Part shown: piece after piece, positions 1-7,177 of the stretch | How positions within the stretch are numbered: the stretch's first letter is position 1 | How the letters are laid out: the number at the start of each line of letters is the position of its first letter | DNA from: Myxococcota bacterium | GTDB taxonomy: Bacteria > Myxococcota_A > UBA9042 > DTJE01 | DNA length: 47,478 nt | Direction of reading: 5' to 3' | Assembly (NCBI GenBank): GCA_017994695.1 | Contig: JAGOKF010000022.1 | Location: 1-47,478 of the forward strand | The notes under the pieces: model-generated | Seen by the model: the letters and a program-made list of their open reading frames with translations, nothing else | What the model was told of the DNA's origin: nothing | Databases searched by the model: none | Made by a program: the position numbers and the translations under genes

Positions 1-620
1 AGGACCCGGATGTCCAGGCACCGCGCGGCCTCCAGCAGCCGGGCCGTGAACCGGACGTCCTCGGGGCTCGGGGTCGGGTCCCCCGACGGATGGTTGTGGA
101 CGAAGACCACCCGTCCCGCGGACTCTTTCACCAGCACCGTGAAGACCTGCCGCGGCGTCAGGTTGACCCCCGACTCCCATCCCCGGGCCAGCACCCACTC
201 CCCGACCAGCCGGTTCCGGCTGTTCACCGCCAGGGCCAGGAAGGCCTCGTTGGGTTCGAAGGCCAGGCGGCGGCAGTGGTCGGCCACGGCCCGGGAGGTG
301 TCCAGCACCGCGTCCGCGTCCGGGGTTTCCAGCAGCACCCGGCGCCCCATCTCCCAGGCGGCCGCCAGGCGTCCGGCCTTGGCGATCCCCAGGCCGTGGA
401 GGCGCGCCAGTTCCCCCGGCCGCCGATCGGCCAGGCGCCGGAGGGACCCGGCCTCTCGCAGCAGTTGCCTTGCCAGGGCCGGGCCCGGGAGCCTCCGGGT
501 GCCCGGGGACAGGATCAGCGTCAGCAGTTCCTCGTCGGCCAGGGCCTCCACCCCGACGCCGATCATCCGCTCCCGGGGCCCCATGGGTGCCTTCTGGTCC
601 CGGCATTCCTCCGTCGCCAT
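1..620 (-). CDS. radC: RadC-family JAB/MPN-domain protein, 3' part cut by window edge
   Basis: The protein starts with ATG at 618-620 after a GGGGGAA ribosome binding site and runs off the left edge. About 206 residues are visible. The N-terminal part holds a helix-hairpin-helix-like stretch ending in LHGLGIAKAG. The JAB metallo-domain follows, with the signature HNHPSGDPTPS (first two His and the Ser-Gly-Asp segment of the zinc site) close to the edge. The end of the domain, with the final Asp ligand, lies outside. RadC proteins (DUF2466) were named for DNA repair, but that role is disputed and many are linked to mobile elements or natural transformation. An in-frame ATG 12 codons downstream is an alternative start. 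It is on the same strand as the pnt genes but separated by 179 bases, so probably a separate unit. Confidence 0.88.
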   Translation of the reverse strand, partial: MATEECRDQKAPMGPRERMIGVGVEALADEELLTLILSPGTRRLPGPALARQLLREAGSLRRLADRRPGELARLHGLGIAKAGRLAAAWEMGRRVLLETPDADAVLDTSRAVADHCRRLAFEPNEAFLALAVNSRNRLVGEWVLARGWESGVNLTPRQVFTVLVKESAGRVVFVHNHPSGDPTPSPEDVRFTARLLEAARCLDIRV

Positions 621-799
621 GTCCATTCCCCCGTTCCAGTCGACCCGCCTTCCTTGCAGGACGGATGCCGGTTCCGAGGAGATGCAACCTGCGGATTTTC
701 TTGGGACAAGCGGCGTACATGCCGGAACGGAGGGCGGGGACCGGCTGCACCGTCCAGTCCAGGTCCAGCCGGCGGTCGATTCGGGGAGGATCCGTGCGG

Positions 800-2212
800 T
801 CAGGACCCCTTCAGTTCCTCGAGGATGCCGTTCAGGGCCGCCTTGGCGTCGGAAAAGACCATCAGGGTGTTCGGGGCCTCGAACAGTTCGTTCTTGATCC
901 CCGCGAAGCCGGACCCCAGGCTTCGCTTCACCACCAGCACCGTCCGGGCCTCGTGGACGTTCAGGATGGGCATCCCGTAGATGGGGCTCTTCTGGTCCCG
1001 GTTGGCCGCCGGGTTCACCACGTCGTTGGCCCCGAGGACCACCACCACGTCGGTGTTCCGGAACTCCGGGTTGATCTGGTCCATCTCCACCAGTTGTTCG
1101 TAGGGGACGTTCGCCTCGGCCAGCAGCACGTTCATGTGCCCCGGCATCCGTCCGGCCACGGGATGGATCGCGTAGCGGACCTGGATACCCCGGCGCTGCA
1201 GGGCCTCGGCCAGGTCCCGCAGGGCGTGCTGGGCCTGGGCCACGGCCATGCCGTACCCCGGGACGAAGATCACGCTCTGGGCTCCCTCCAGGATCACCGC
1301 CGCCTCGTCGAGCCCGGCGGACTTCACGTTCTGGTACTCCCCCTGGGTGCCCGTCGAGGTGTCCGCGGCCCCGAATCCCCCGAACATCACGTTGGCCAGG
1401 GACCGGTTCATCGCCTTGCACATGATGCGCGTCAGGATGATCCCGGCGGCTCCGACCAGCGACCCGGTGATGATCAGCATCTGGTTTCGGATCACGAAGC
1501 CCGTCATGGCCGCGGCGAGTCCCGAGTAGGAGTTCAGCAGGGAGATCACGACCGGCATGTCGGCCCCGCCGATGGGGATGACCAGCAGCACGCCCAGGAC
1601 CAGGGACAGCCCCGTCAGCACCCAGAGGGCCGCCTGGATCTGCCCGTGGCCGCTCGCGAAGCCCGCCAGCCAGGTTCCGGCCGCCAGCGTGCCCAGGCCG
1701 ACCACCGCCAGGATCCCGTGGCGCCCCGGCAGCAGGGTCGGGTTCCCCGGGAGCAGTTCCTGGAGTTTCCCGAAGGCGACCAGGGACCCGGTCAGCGTCA
1801 CGCCCCCGATCAGGATCGACAGCGCCACCGTGATCGCAGCGTCCATCCCCATCGCGGTCCCGATGTCCGGCACGCTCCGTTCCAGCACGTCGTGGTACAC
1901 CAGGGACAGGGCCACGACCGCCGAGGCCCCGCCGCCCAGCCCGTTGAAGACGGCGATCATCTGCGGCATCGCCGTCATCTTCACCCGGTAGGCGAAGAAC
2001 AGGCCGATCGCGGAACCGATCACCAGCCCCGCGAGGATGAAGGTCCAGTCCACCTTCCCCAGGCCCACCAGGGTCACCACGACGGCCAGCAGCATGCCCA
2101 CGGCCGACAGCAGGTTCCCCTTCCGGGCGGTCGGCACCCGCTGCTGCATCTTCAGGCCGATGATGAACAGGGACGCGGCCACCAGGTTCAGCACCACCAC
2201 CAGCGAGTTCAT
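800..2212 (-). CDS. pntB: NAD(P) transhydrogenase subunit beta
   Basis: This is the 470-residue beta subunit of the proton-translocating transhydrogenase. The enzyme uses the proton gradient to move hydride from NADH to NADP+ in the inner membrane. Residues 1-260 hold many hydrophobic helices beginning MNSLVVVLNLVAASLF. The C-terminal 180 residues form the NADP(H)-binding dIII domain, with VPGYGMAVAQAQHA, HPVAGRMPGHMNVLLAEA and VVLGANDVVNPAA, all family hallmarks. Length matches known PntB. It is the last gene of a pntAA-pntAB-pntB operon, starting 4 bases after the pntAB stop with a GGAAGGGGAAG ribosome binding site. It probably supplies NADPH. Confidence 0.97.
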   Translation of the reverse strand: MNSLVVVLNLVAASLFIIGLKMQQRVPTARKGNLLSAVGMLLAVVVTLVGLGKVDWTFILAGLVIGSAIGLFFAYRVKMTAMPQMIAVFNGLGGGASAVVALSLVYHDVLERSVPDIGTAMGMDAAITVALSILIGGVTLTGSLVAFGKLQELLPGNPTLLPGRHGILAVVGLGTLAAGTWLAGFASGHGQIQAALWVLTGLSLVLGVLLVIPIGGADMPVVISLLNSYSGLAAAMTGFVIRNQMLIITGSLVGAAGIILTRIMCKAMNRSLANVMFGGFGAADTSTGTQGEYQNVKSAGLDEAAVILEGAQSVIFVPGYGMAVAQAQHALRDLAEALQRRGIQVRYAIHPVAGRMPGHMNVLLAEANVPYEQLVEMDQINPEFRNTDVVVVLGANDVVNPAANRDQKSPIYGMPILNVHEARTVLVVKRSLGSGFAGIKNELFEAPNTLMVFSDAKAALNGILEELKGS

Positions 2213-2216
2213 GGCT

Positions 2217-2498
2217 TCACTTCCCCTTCCGGAACATCTTCATCATCCGGTCCGTCACGGCGTAGCCGCCCACCACGTTCACCGTCGCCAGCACCACGGC
2301 CAGCAGGCCCAGGAGCCCCGCCACGTCCGCCTGGGCGCTCGCCGCGGTGTAGAGAGCACCGACCAGGGTCACCCCGGAAATGGCGTTGGCGCCGGACATC
2401 AGCGGCGTGTGCAGTGTCGGGGGCACCTTGCTGATGACCTCGAAGCCCAGGAACACCGCCAGCACGAACACGGTCAATCCCGCCAGGAACGCTTCCAT
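2217..2498 (-). CDS. pntAB: NAD(P) transhydrogenase alpha subunit 2 (membrane part)
   Basis: A 93-residue membrane protein equal to the C-terminal membrane segment of the E. coli PntA chain. It begins MEAFLAGLTVFVLAVFLGFE, continues with SKVPPTLHTPLMSGANAISG (the conserved loop of this family) and has three hydrophobic helices. Its ATG (2496-2498) overlaps the TGA of pntAA by one base (TGATG), so translation is probably coupled. A split alpha subunit (PntAA plus PntAB) occurs in Rhodospirillum rubrum and many other bacteria and is not an artefact. With PntB it forms the proton channel. Confidence 0.95.
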   Translation of the reverse strand: MEAFLAGLTVFVLAVFLGFEVISKVPPTLHTPLMSGANAISGVTLVGALYTAASAQADVAGLLGLLAVVLATVNVVGGYAVTDRMMKMFRKGK

Positions 2499-3646
2499 CA
2501 GCCATTTCCTCCCTGTTCGAGGGCCGCCGCGACGTCGGCCTGCCGGATTTCGCCGTGATGCACGACCAGCGCCCCGGCGACGATCGGGTCCTCCAGGTTC
2601 ACCAGGGGCTCGCCTTTCGGAAGCAGCAGGCGCACCGCCTCCAGCAGGTTGCGGGCATAGACCTCGCTGGCGTTCCGGGGAAGGGTCGAGGGCAGGTTCC
2701 GCAGGCCGATGATCGTGACCCCCCGGTGTTCCACCGTGCGTCCCGGCTGGGACAACTCGCAGTTGCCCCCCTGTTCCACGGCCATGTCCACGATCACGGA
2801 CCCCGGGCGCATCTCCTCGACCATCTCCCGGGTCACCAGCACCGGGGCCCGCTTTCCGGGGACCAGGGCCGTCGTGATCACGGCGTCCGCCGCCGCGATG
2901 CGCCGCCGGACCTCGGCCTTCTGCCGATCCAGGAACTCGGCCGAGGCCTCCTTCGCGTAGCCCCCCTCCCCTTCCAGGTCCCCCATCCCCTCGACCTCGA
3001 TGAACCGGGCCCCGAGGCTCTGGACCTGCTCCTTCACGGCGGCCCGGACGTCTGACACCTCCACCACGGCCCCCAGGCGCCGGGCCGTCGCGATGGCCTG
3101 GAGCCCCGCGACCCCCGCACCCAGGACCACCACCCGGGCCGGGGTGATCGTCCCGGCCGCCGTCATCAGCAGCGGCATCATCCGAGGCAAAGCGTCGGCG
3201 GCCAGCAGGGCGGCCTTGTACCCCGCGATGTTGCTCTGGGAGGACAGGGCGTCCATCGACTGGGCCCGGCTGATCCGCGGGACCCGGTCCAGGGCGAAGG
3301 CCGAAGCCTTGCGTTCCACCAGGGCCCGGACCTGGTCGCGGTTCTGCAGGGGCCACAGGAACGATACCAGGATGGCCCCCTCCTTCATCCCGCGCAGGAA
3401 GGACGGCTCCGGGGGATTCACCGCCAGGACCGCGTCCGCCGAAGCGATCGCCCCGGCGTCCTCGGCCGGCGCCAGGGTCGCCCCGGCCGCCCGGTAGTCC
3501 TCGTCGGACCAGAAGGCGCCCTGCCCCGCTCCCTGCTGGACCACCACCTCCAGGCCCTTCTTCGCCATCGCCTGGACGGTCTCCGGAGAGGCCGCGACCC
3601 GCCGCTCCCCCTCCTGCGTCTCCCGTCGAACCAGGATCCTCGCCAT
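2498..3646 (-). CDS. pntAA: NAD(P) transhydrogenase alpha subunit 1 (NAD-binding part)
   Basis: The 382-residue soluble dI subunit binds NAD(H) on the cytoplasmic face of the transhydrogenase and belongs to the alanine dehydrogenase/PNT superfamily. Visible signatures are RISRAQSMDALSSQSNIAGY at about residues 122-141, the Rossmann loop VVVLGAGVAGLQA, and DMAVEQGGNCELS near residue 300. The ATG at 3644-3646 follows GGGGAGCGGGG. It is the first gene of the pnt operon. The 125-base gap to the upstream dprE2-like stop suggests a separate promoter, but I could not pick convincing -35/-10 boxes in it. Confidence 0.97.
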   Translation of the reverse strand: MARILVRRETQEGERRVAASPETVQAMAKKGLEVVVQQGAGQGAFWSDEDYRAAGATLAPAEDAGAIASADAVLAVNPPEPSFLRGMKEGAILVSFLWPLQNRDQVRALVERKASAFALDRVPRISRAQSMDALSSQSNIAGYKAALLAADALPRMMPLLMTAAGTITPARVVVLGAGVAGLQAIATARRLGAVVEVSDVRAAVKEQVQSLGARFIEVEGMGDLEGEGGYAKEASAEFLDRQKAEVRRRIAAADAVITTALVPGKRAPVLVTREMVEEMRPGSVIVDMAVEQGGNCELSQPGRTVEHRGVTIIGLRNLPSTLPRNASEVYARNLLEAVRLLLPKGEPLVNLEDPIVAGALVVHHGEIRQADVAAALEQGGNG

Positions 3647-3771
3647 CGCCCCGCTCCCCTGTCCAGAGAAAAACGGAATCCGGAGTCGGGAAAAAGGTAA
3701 TCACCGGGGAAAGCATGGCAAGAGGCCCGGCGATCCGGCGGGTTGGAAGCAGACGGGGCCGTCCGGGGCGC

Positions 3772-4512
3772 CTACAGGTGCATCTTCTTGAAGAGGCCTT
3801 CGGGGACGTGGATGACCCCCAGGAGGATCGGCTTCCAGAACGGCGGCAGGTACACCACGTCCTTCCGGCGGTCCATGGCCCGGACGATGCCCTTTCCGAC
3901 CTTCTGCGGCGAGGCGAAGAGGGGGGACTTCCGCAGGTGGGCCGTCATCGGCGTGTCCACGAAGCCGGGCTTGATCGTCACCACCGCGACGCCGCTCCTC
4001 CACAGGCGGTTCCGGAGCCCCTGGAGGAAGGTCGCCACGGCGGCCTTGGACGTCCCGTAGAGGTAGTTGCTCTGGCGGCCCCGGTCCCCGGCCACCGACC
4101 CGATCACCGCGATCACCCCGTGTTTCCGGGCCTCGAAGGCGTTGGCGATGGGCGTCAGGATCGATACCACGCTGAGGAAGTTCACCCGGAGGTCCCGCTC
4201 GGCCACGGCGAAGTCCTCCCGCCCCCGGGCCTCGTCGGACAGCACCCCGTGGGCCAGCAGCACCTGGTTCACCGGCCCTCCCAGGGCCTGCTCGGCGGTC
4301 TCCAGCAGCGACGGGTGCCGGTCGAAGTCCAGGGCGTCCATCACCAGCGTTTCCACCTGGGCCGCGCCCCGGGTCCGCAGGTCCCCCGCCAGGGCCTCCA
4401 GTTTCCTCGGGTCCCGGGCGACCAGGAACAGCCGTTCCTTCCGGGAGGCCCAGATCCGTGCTGCCTCGATGGCGATGGCACTGGTGCATCCGAAGACGAG
4501 GATCCGGGACAT
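3772..4512 (-). CDS. SDR-family reductase, DprE2-like
   Basis: A 246-residue short-chain dehydrogenase. The N-terminal ILVFGCTSAIAIEAAR is a Rossmann nucleotide loop of the DprE2 type. Catalytic Ser is in IGSVAGDRG, and the YxxxK pair is Tyr152/Lys156 in YGTSK. In mycobacteria DprE2 reduces the keto-sugar made by DprE1, completing epimerisation of decaprenylphosphoryl ribose to arabinose. Here the ATG overlaps the TGA of the DprE1-like gene (TGATG), which strongly supports the same two-step role on a polyprenyl-phosphate sugar. The true lipid and sugar are unknown. The C-terminus ends in a hydrophobic amphipathic segment that could touch the membrane. Confidence 0.85.
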   Translation of the reverse strand: MSRILVFGCTSAIAIEAARIWASRKERLFLVARDPRKLEALAGDLRTRGAAQVETLVMDALDFDRHPSLLETAEQALGGPVNQVLLAHGVLSDEARGREDFAVAERDLRVNFLSVVSILTPIANAFEARKHGVIAVIGSVAGDRGRQSNYLYGTSKAAVATFLQGLRNRLWRSGVAVVTIKPGFVDTPMTAHLRKSPLFASPQKVGKGIVRAMDRRKDVVYLPPFWKPILLGVIHVPEGLFKKMHL

Positions 4513-5855
4513 CACCACACCTCCTGGGGCATCACCCGACGCCAGAAGCCCGAGGACAGGGCCGGGTCCCTGTGGCGCAGGAACTCCTCGAGCCTCGGGA
4601 AGAAGGCCCGGAAGGACGCGGGGCTCATCCGGGCGTCCTTGGCGGGATAGACTGCGCCCCCGACGTCCCGGACCCGGGCGTCCAGGCGCTCGCAGAGGTC
4701 CAGCACGTCCTGTCCCGACATCGGGAAGTCCATCGCCAGCGTCACCCCTCGCCCCTGCATGAAGGACAGCAGCCCTTCCGGGGCCATCGCGCCGCAGGTC
4801 TTCATCACCGACACCGGGCTTCCGAGCCCCGACGCCGCGACCTCCTGGAGGATGCCCCGGATTCCCGGGCGGGCCTGGTCCCAGGGCACCAGGCACTGCC
4901 ACTGCAAGAAGCCCCGCTTCCCGTAGCCCCGGTTCCAGTCCCGGATGGCGTCCAGGGGGTAGAAGAACGGCTCGAAGTGCCCCACCGCGTGGACCCGGTC
5001 CCGGAACTGCTTCGCGTAGTAGAGCCGGTTGAACCAGCGGATCGTGAAGGGGTTCAGCAGGAAGCCGGGGAGGTCGAAGGGCACCGACAGCCGGGGCTCC
5101 TTCGGCGGGAGCAGCCGCCGGTCTTCCGGGAGGCGTTCGGCCCATTCCCTGGAGGCGAAGCGGCCCCGGTTGAACAGGCCCCGGCCCAGGCCGCGGCCGG
5201 ACGCCGTGACGTCCACCCAGGACACGATGAAGGGCCAGTCGGCCTCGCTGGCCTCGCTGAGGTCGAAGAACTCGTCCAGGTCCCGGGTCTTGATGGATTC
5301 GCTTTCGATGCCGTGGCTGTCGATGGGCACCAGGGGGAACTCGGCCCAGGTGATGATTCCGGTCAGGCCCAGGCCGCCGATGGTGGCCCGGAACAGGTCG
5401 CCGTGCTCTTCCCGGGAGCAGACGACGCGGCTTCCGTCGGATCGGGCCAGTTCCAGGCGGCGGACCAGGGCCCCGAAGGTTCCCACCTGGTGGTGGTTCT
5501 TGCCGTGGACGTCGTTCGCGATGGCCCCGCCCACCGTCACGAAGCGCGTGCCCGGCGTGGTCGGCAGGAAGAAGCCCCGGGGCACGAAGACCCGCAGCAG
5601 GGTGTCCAGCGACACGCCCGCCTCGCACTGCAGCAGGCCCGTGACCGGGTCGAACCGGAGCAGGCGGTCCATGGGGACCATGTCCAGCAGCGTGCCTCCC
5701 GGATTGAGGCAGGAATCGCCGTAACTGCGTCCGAGGCCCCGGGGCAGGAAGGATCGTCCTTGCGCCCGCAGGTCCGGGAGTTGATGGCTCCAGAAGACGG
5801 GCAGGACTTCCTGGTCCTCGGCTGTCGGGTATCGTCCCCAGCACGGGCGGTTCAC
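4512..5855 (-). CDS. FAD-linked oxidase, DprE1-like
   Basis: A 447-residue FAD-dependent oxidase of the VAO fold. The FAD domain has RGLGRSYGDSCLN (about 39-51) and TVGGAIANDVHGKNHHQVG, with ATIGGLGLTGII further on. The C-terminal part carries MDFPMSGQ and VYPAKDARMS, matching mycobacterial DprE1, including the active-site Lys (here Lys406). The DprE1 cysteine hit by benzothiazinones aligns, from memory of that region, with Ala374. The start is GTG (5853-5855) behind GGGGGGAA. Together with the overlapping reductase it should 2'-epimerise a polyprenylphosphoryl pentose for a cell-envelope glycan. Upstream 5856-6097 holds no gene and probably the promoter. Confidence 0.87.
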   Translation of the reverse strand: MNRPCWGRYPTAEDQEVLPVFWSHQLPDLRAQGRSFLPRGLGRSYGDSCLNPGGTLLDMVPMDRLLRFDPVTGLLQCEAGVSLDTLLRVFVPRGFFLPTTPGTRFVTVGGAIANDVHGKNHHQVGTFGALVRRLELARSDGSRVVCSREEHGDLFRATIGGLGLTGIITWAEFPLVPIDSHGIESESIKTRDLDEFFDLSEASEADWPFIVSWVDVTASGRGLGRGLFNRGRFASREWAERLPEDRRLLPPKEPRLSVPFDLPGFLLNPFTIRWFNRLYYAKQFRDRVHAVGHFEPFFYPLDAIRDWNRGYGKRGFLQWQCLVPWDQARPGIRGILQEVAASGLGSPVSVMKTCGAMAPEGLLSFMQGRGVTLAMDFPMSGQDVLDLCERLDARVRDVGGAVYPAKDARMSPASFRAFFPRLEEFLRHRDPALSSGFWRRVMPQEVW

Positions 5856-6097
5856 GTCGGTTCCCCCCGGACCCGTTCCCGGGTCATTCTACACGGAGCC
5901 GTGTCCGCTGCCACGGCAAACGCCGTGCCCCTGGGGGGCGTTCGGCCGGGCCCACCGGGAGGTGGAGGCCGGGTGCCTGCGGCCAGGACCTGGAACCAGG
6001 CCGATTCGGAGCGGAACGTCGGCGGTTCCTTCGAGGCTTCCGGGCGGCGGTTTTCCCGGGAACATTGGGGAGTTCGGAGGAGCGGCCGCAATGCTGC

Positions 6098-6127
6098 TTG
6101 CCAAGGTCGGGTTCCTTGTGCTACAAA
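6098..6127 (+). promoter_or_regulatory. Candidate sigma70-type promoter of tRNA-Pro
   Basis: The -35 box TTGCCA (6098-6103) matches TTGACA at five of six bases. After 18 bases comes TACAAA (6122-6127; CTACAA gives 17). Transcription would begin near 6134, about 12 bases before the mature tRNA 5' end. Confidence 0.55.
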
Positions 6128-6145
6128 GTCGGCGCTTTTCGGGCC

Positions 6146-6220
6146 CGGGGCGTAGCGCAGTCTGGTTAGCGCACTTGACTGGGGGTCAAGGGGTCACTGG
6201 TTCAAATCCAGCCGCCCCGA
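6146..6220 (+). tRNA. tRNA-Pro (anticodon GGG)
   Basis: A 75-base cloverleaf. The acceptor stem CGGGGCG (6146-6152) pairs with CGCCCCG (6213-6219), discriminator A6220. The D stem is GCGC/GCGC. The anticodon stem CTTGA/TCAAG encloses the seven-base loop CTGGGGG, giving anticodon GGG, which reads CCC proline codons. The T arm has TTCAAAT with one A-C mismatch at the base of its stem. CCA is not encoded; the next bases are CCGG. It has its own promoter and terminator. The integrase remnant 105 bases downstream shows that this tRNA was an integration site. Confidence 0.95.
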
Positions 6221-6230
6221 CCGGGGAGAG

Positions 6231-6273
6231 CCCGCGGGACTCAAGGGAAAATCCCAAAAGTCCCGCGGGTTTT
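6231..6273 (+). terminator. Rho-independent terminator of tRNA-Pro
   Basis: A perfect 11-base stem, CCCGCGGGACT (6231-6241) with AGTCCCGCGGG (6259-6269), is followed by TTTT (6270-6273). The 17-base loop contains GGGA/TCCC. It lies 11 bases past the tRNA. Confidence 0.85.
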
Positions 6274-6325
6274 CGTGCTTTCGATCCCCGCGTTTTCCGC
6301 CCGATTTTCAACCGCCGTCTTCCGG

Positions 6326-7177
6326 CTAACCGCGTCCGCCAGACGAAATGCCAGACGAAATCCCGTCCGCCTCGCCCTCGTCCATGCCCCCGATCAGGAC
6401 CCTCAGCGCCGGCCGGCGCTCCGGGGCGCCCACGTAGTGGCGCGTCGCCGTGCGGCCCTCGTCGCCGTGCCGCAGCGCGTTCGCGATGTCCCCGATCCCC
6501 CGGCCCAGCAGGACCCGCAGCAGCGTCGCGTGCGTCCCGCGCAGCCCGTGCGGGCAGACCTTCCGCACCGGCTGGCCGACCACGTCCGACTTCCCGCAGA
6601 CCTCGACGACCAGGTCGCGGAGCCAGCCGCGCGTGTGGGGCCTGCCCTCCCGGTCGCGCAGCAGGAACTCCTCGGGCTTCCGGTCCGCCGTCAGCCAGGC
6701 CAGGTCCGCGCGCAGGACCTGGGGAATCTCCCACTCGCCGTTGCGCGCCGCCGTCTTCACGTGCCAGCCGTCCACCTCGTCGGCCCCCTGGTCCCGGACG
6801 TACCCGATCCCGGCCGCGAGGTCGATGTCGCCCCCCTTCAGGTGCAGGACCTCGCCCGACGCGAGCCCGCACAGCAGAGGCAGGGCCGACGCCACCCGGC
6901 GTTCCGCGCCGATCTGCTCGCGGAACTTCTTCGGCGCCGTGTCCGGGTGCGTCAGCGCCAGGCCGACCGCCAGGTACGCCTCGACCTCTCGCAGGTTCCG
7001 AAGTTGCGCCTTCCCCCGCCCGAGTTCCCGGCTGCCGTTCCGGGTGCGCCAGGGAAGCGGCTCGTCCATGCGGTCCCGCTGGCGCAGGTACACCGCGACG
7101 ATGTCCTTGTGCAGCACCCCCTTCCGGCGAAGCCACTCCGCGAACCGCACGTATCCCGCGCCCGGTTTCCTTGGACA
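6326..7177 (-). pseudogene. Tyrosine recombinase (integrase) remnant, N-terminus missing
   Basis: About 280 residues of a XerC/D-type integrase without its own start codon, ending at TAG (6326-6328). Part of the SAM-like core-binding domain is visible (YVRFAEWLRRKGV), then the catalytic domain. It has the box II motif PHGLRGTHAT (His-x-x-Arg), the later His in ALRHGD, the Tyr nucleophile in TRHYVG, and a Lys in HVKTAARNG. The box I Arg, usually in GLR-type motifs, is Ala in LLCGLASGEV, so it should be catalytically dead. Its 3' end faces tRNA-Pro(GGG), the usual layout for tRNA-integrating elements. No duplicate of the tRNA 3' end was seen in the window, so the other attachment site is lost or outside. 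Confidence 0.85.
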
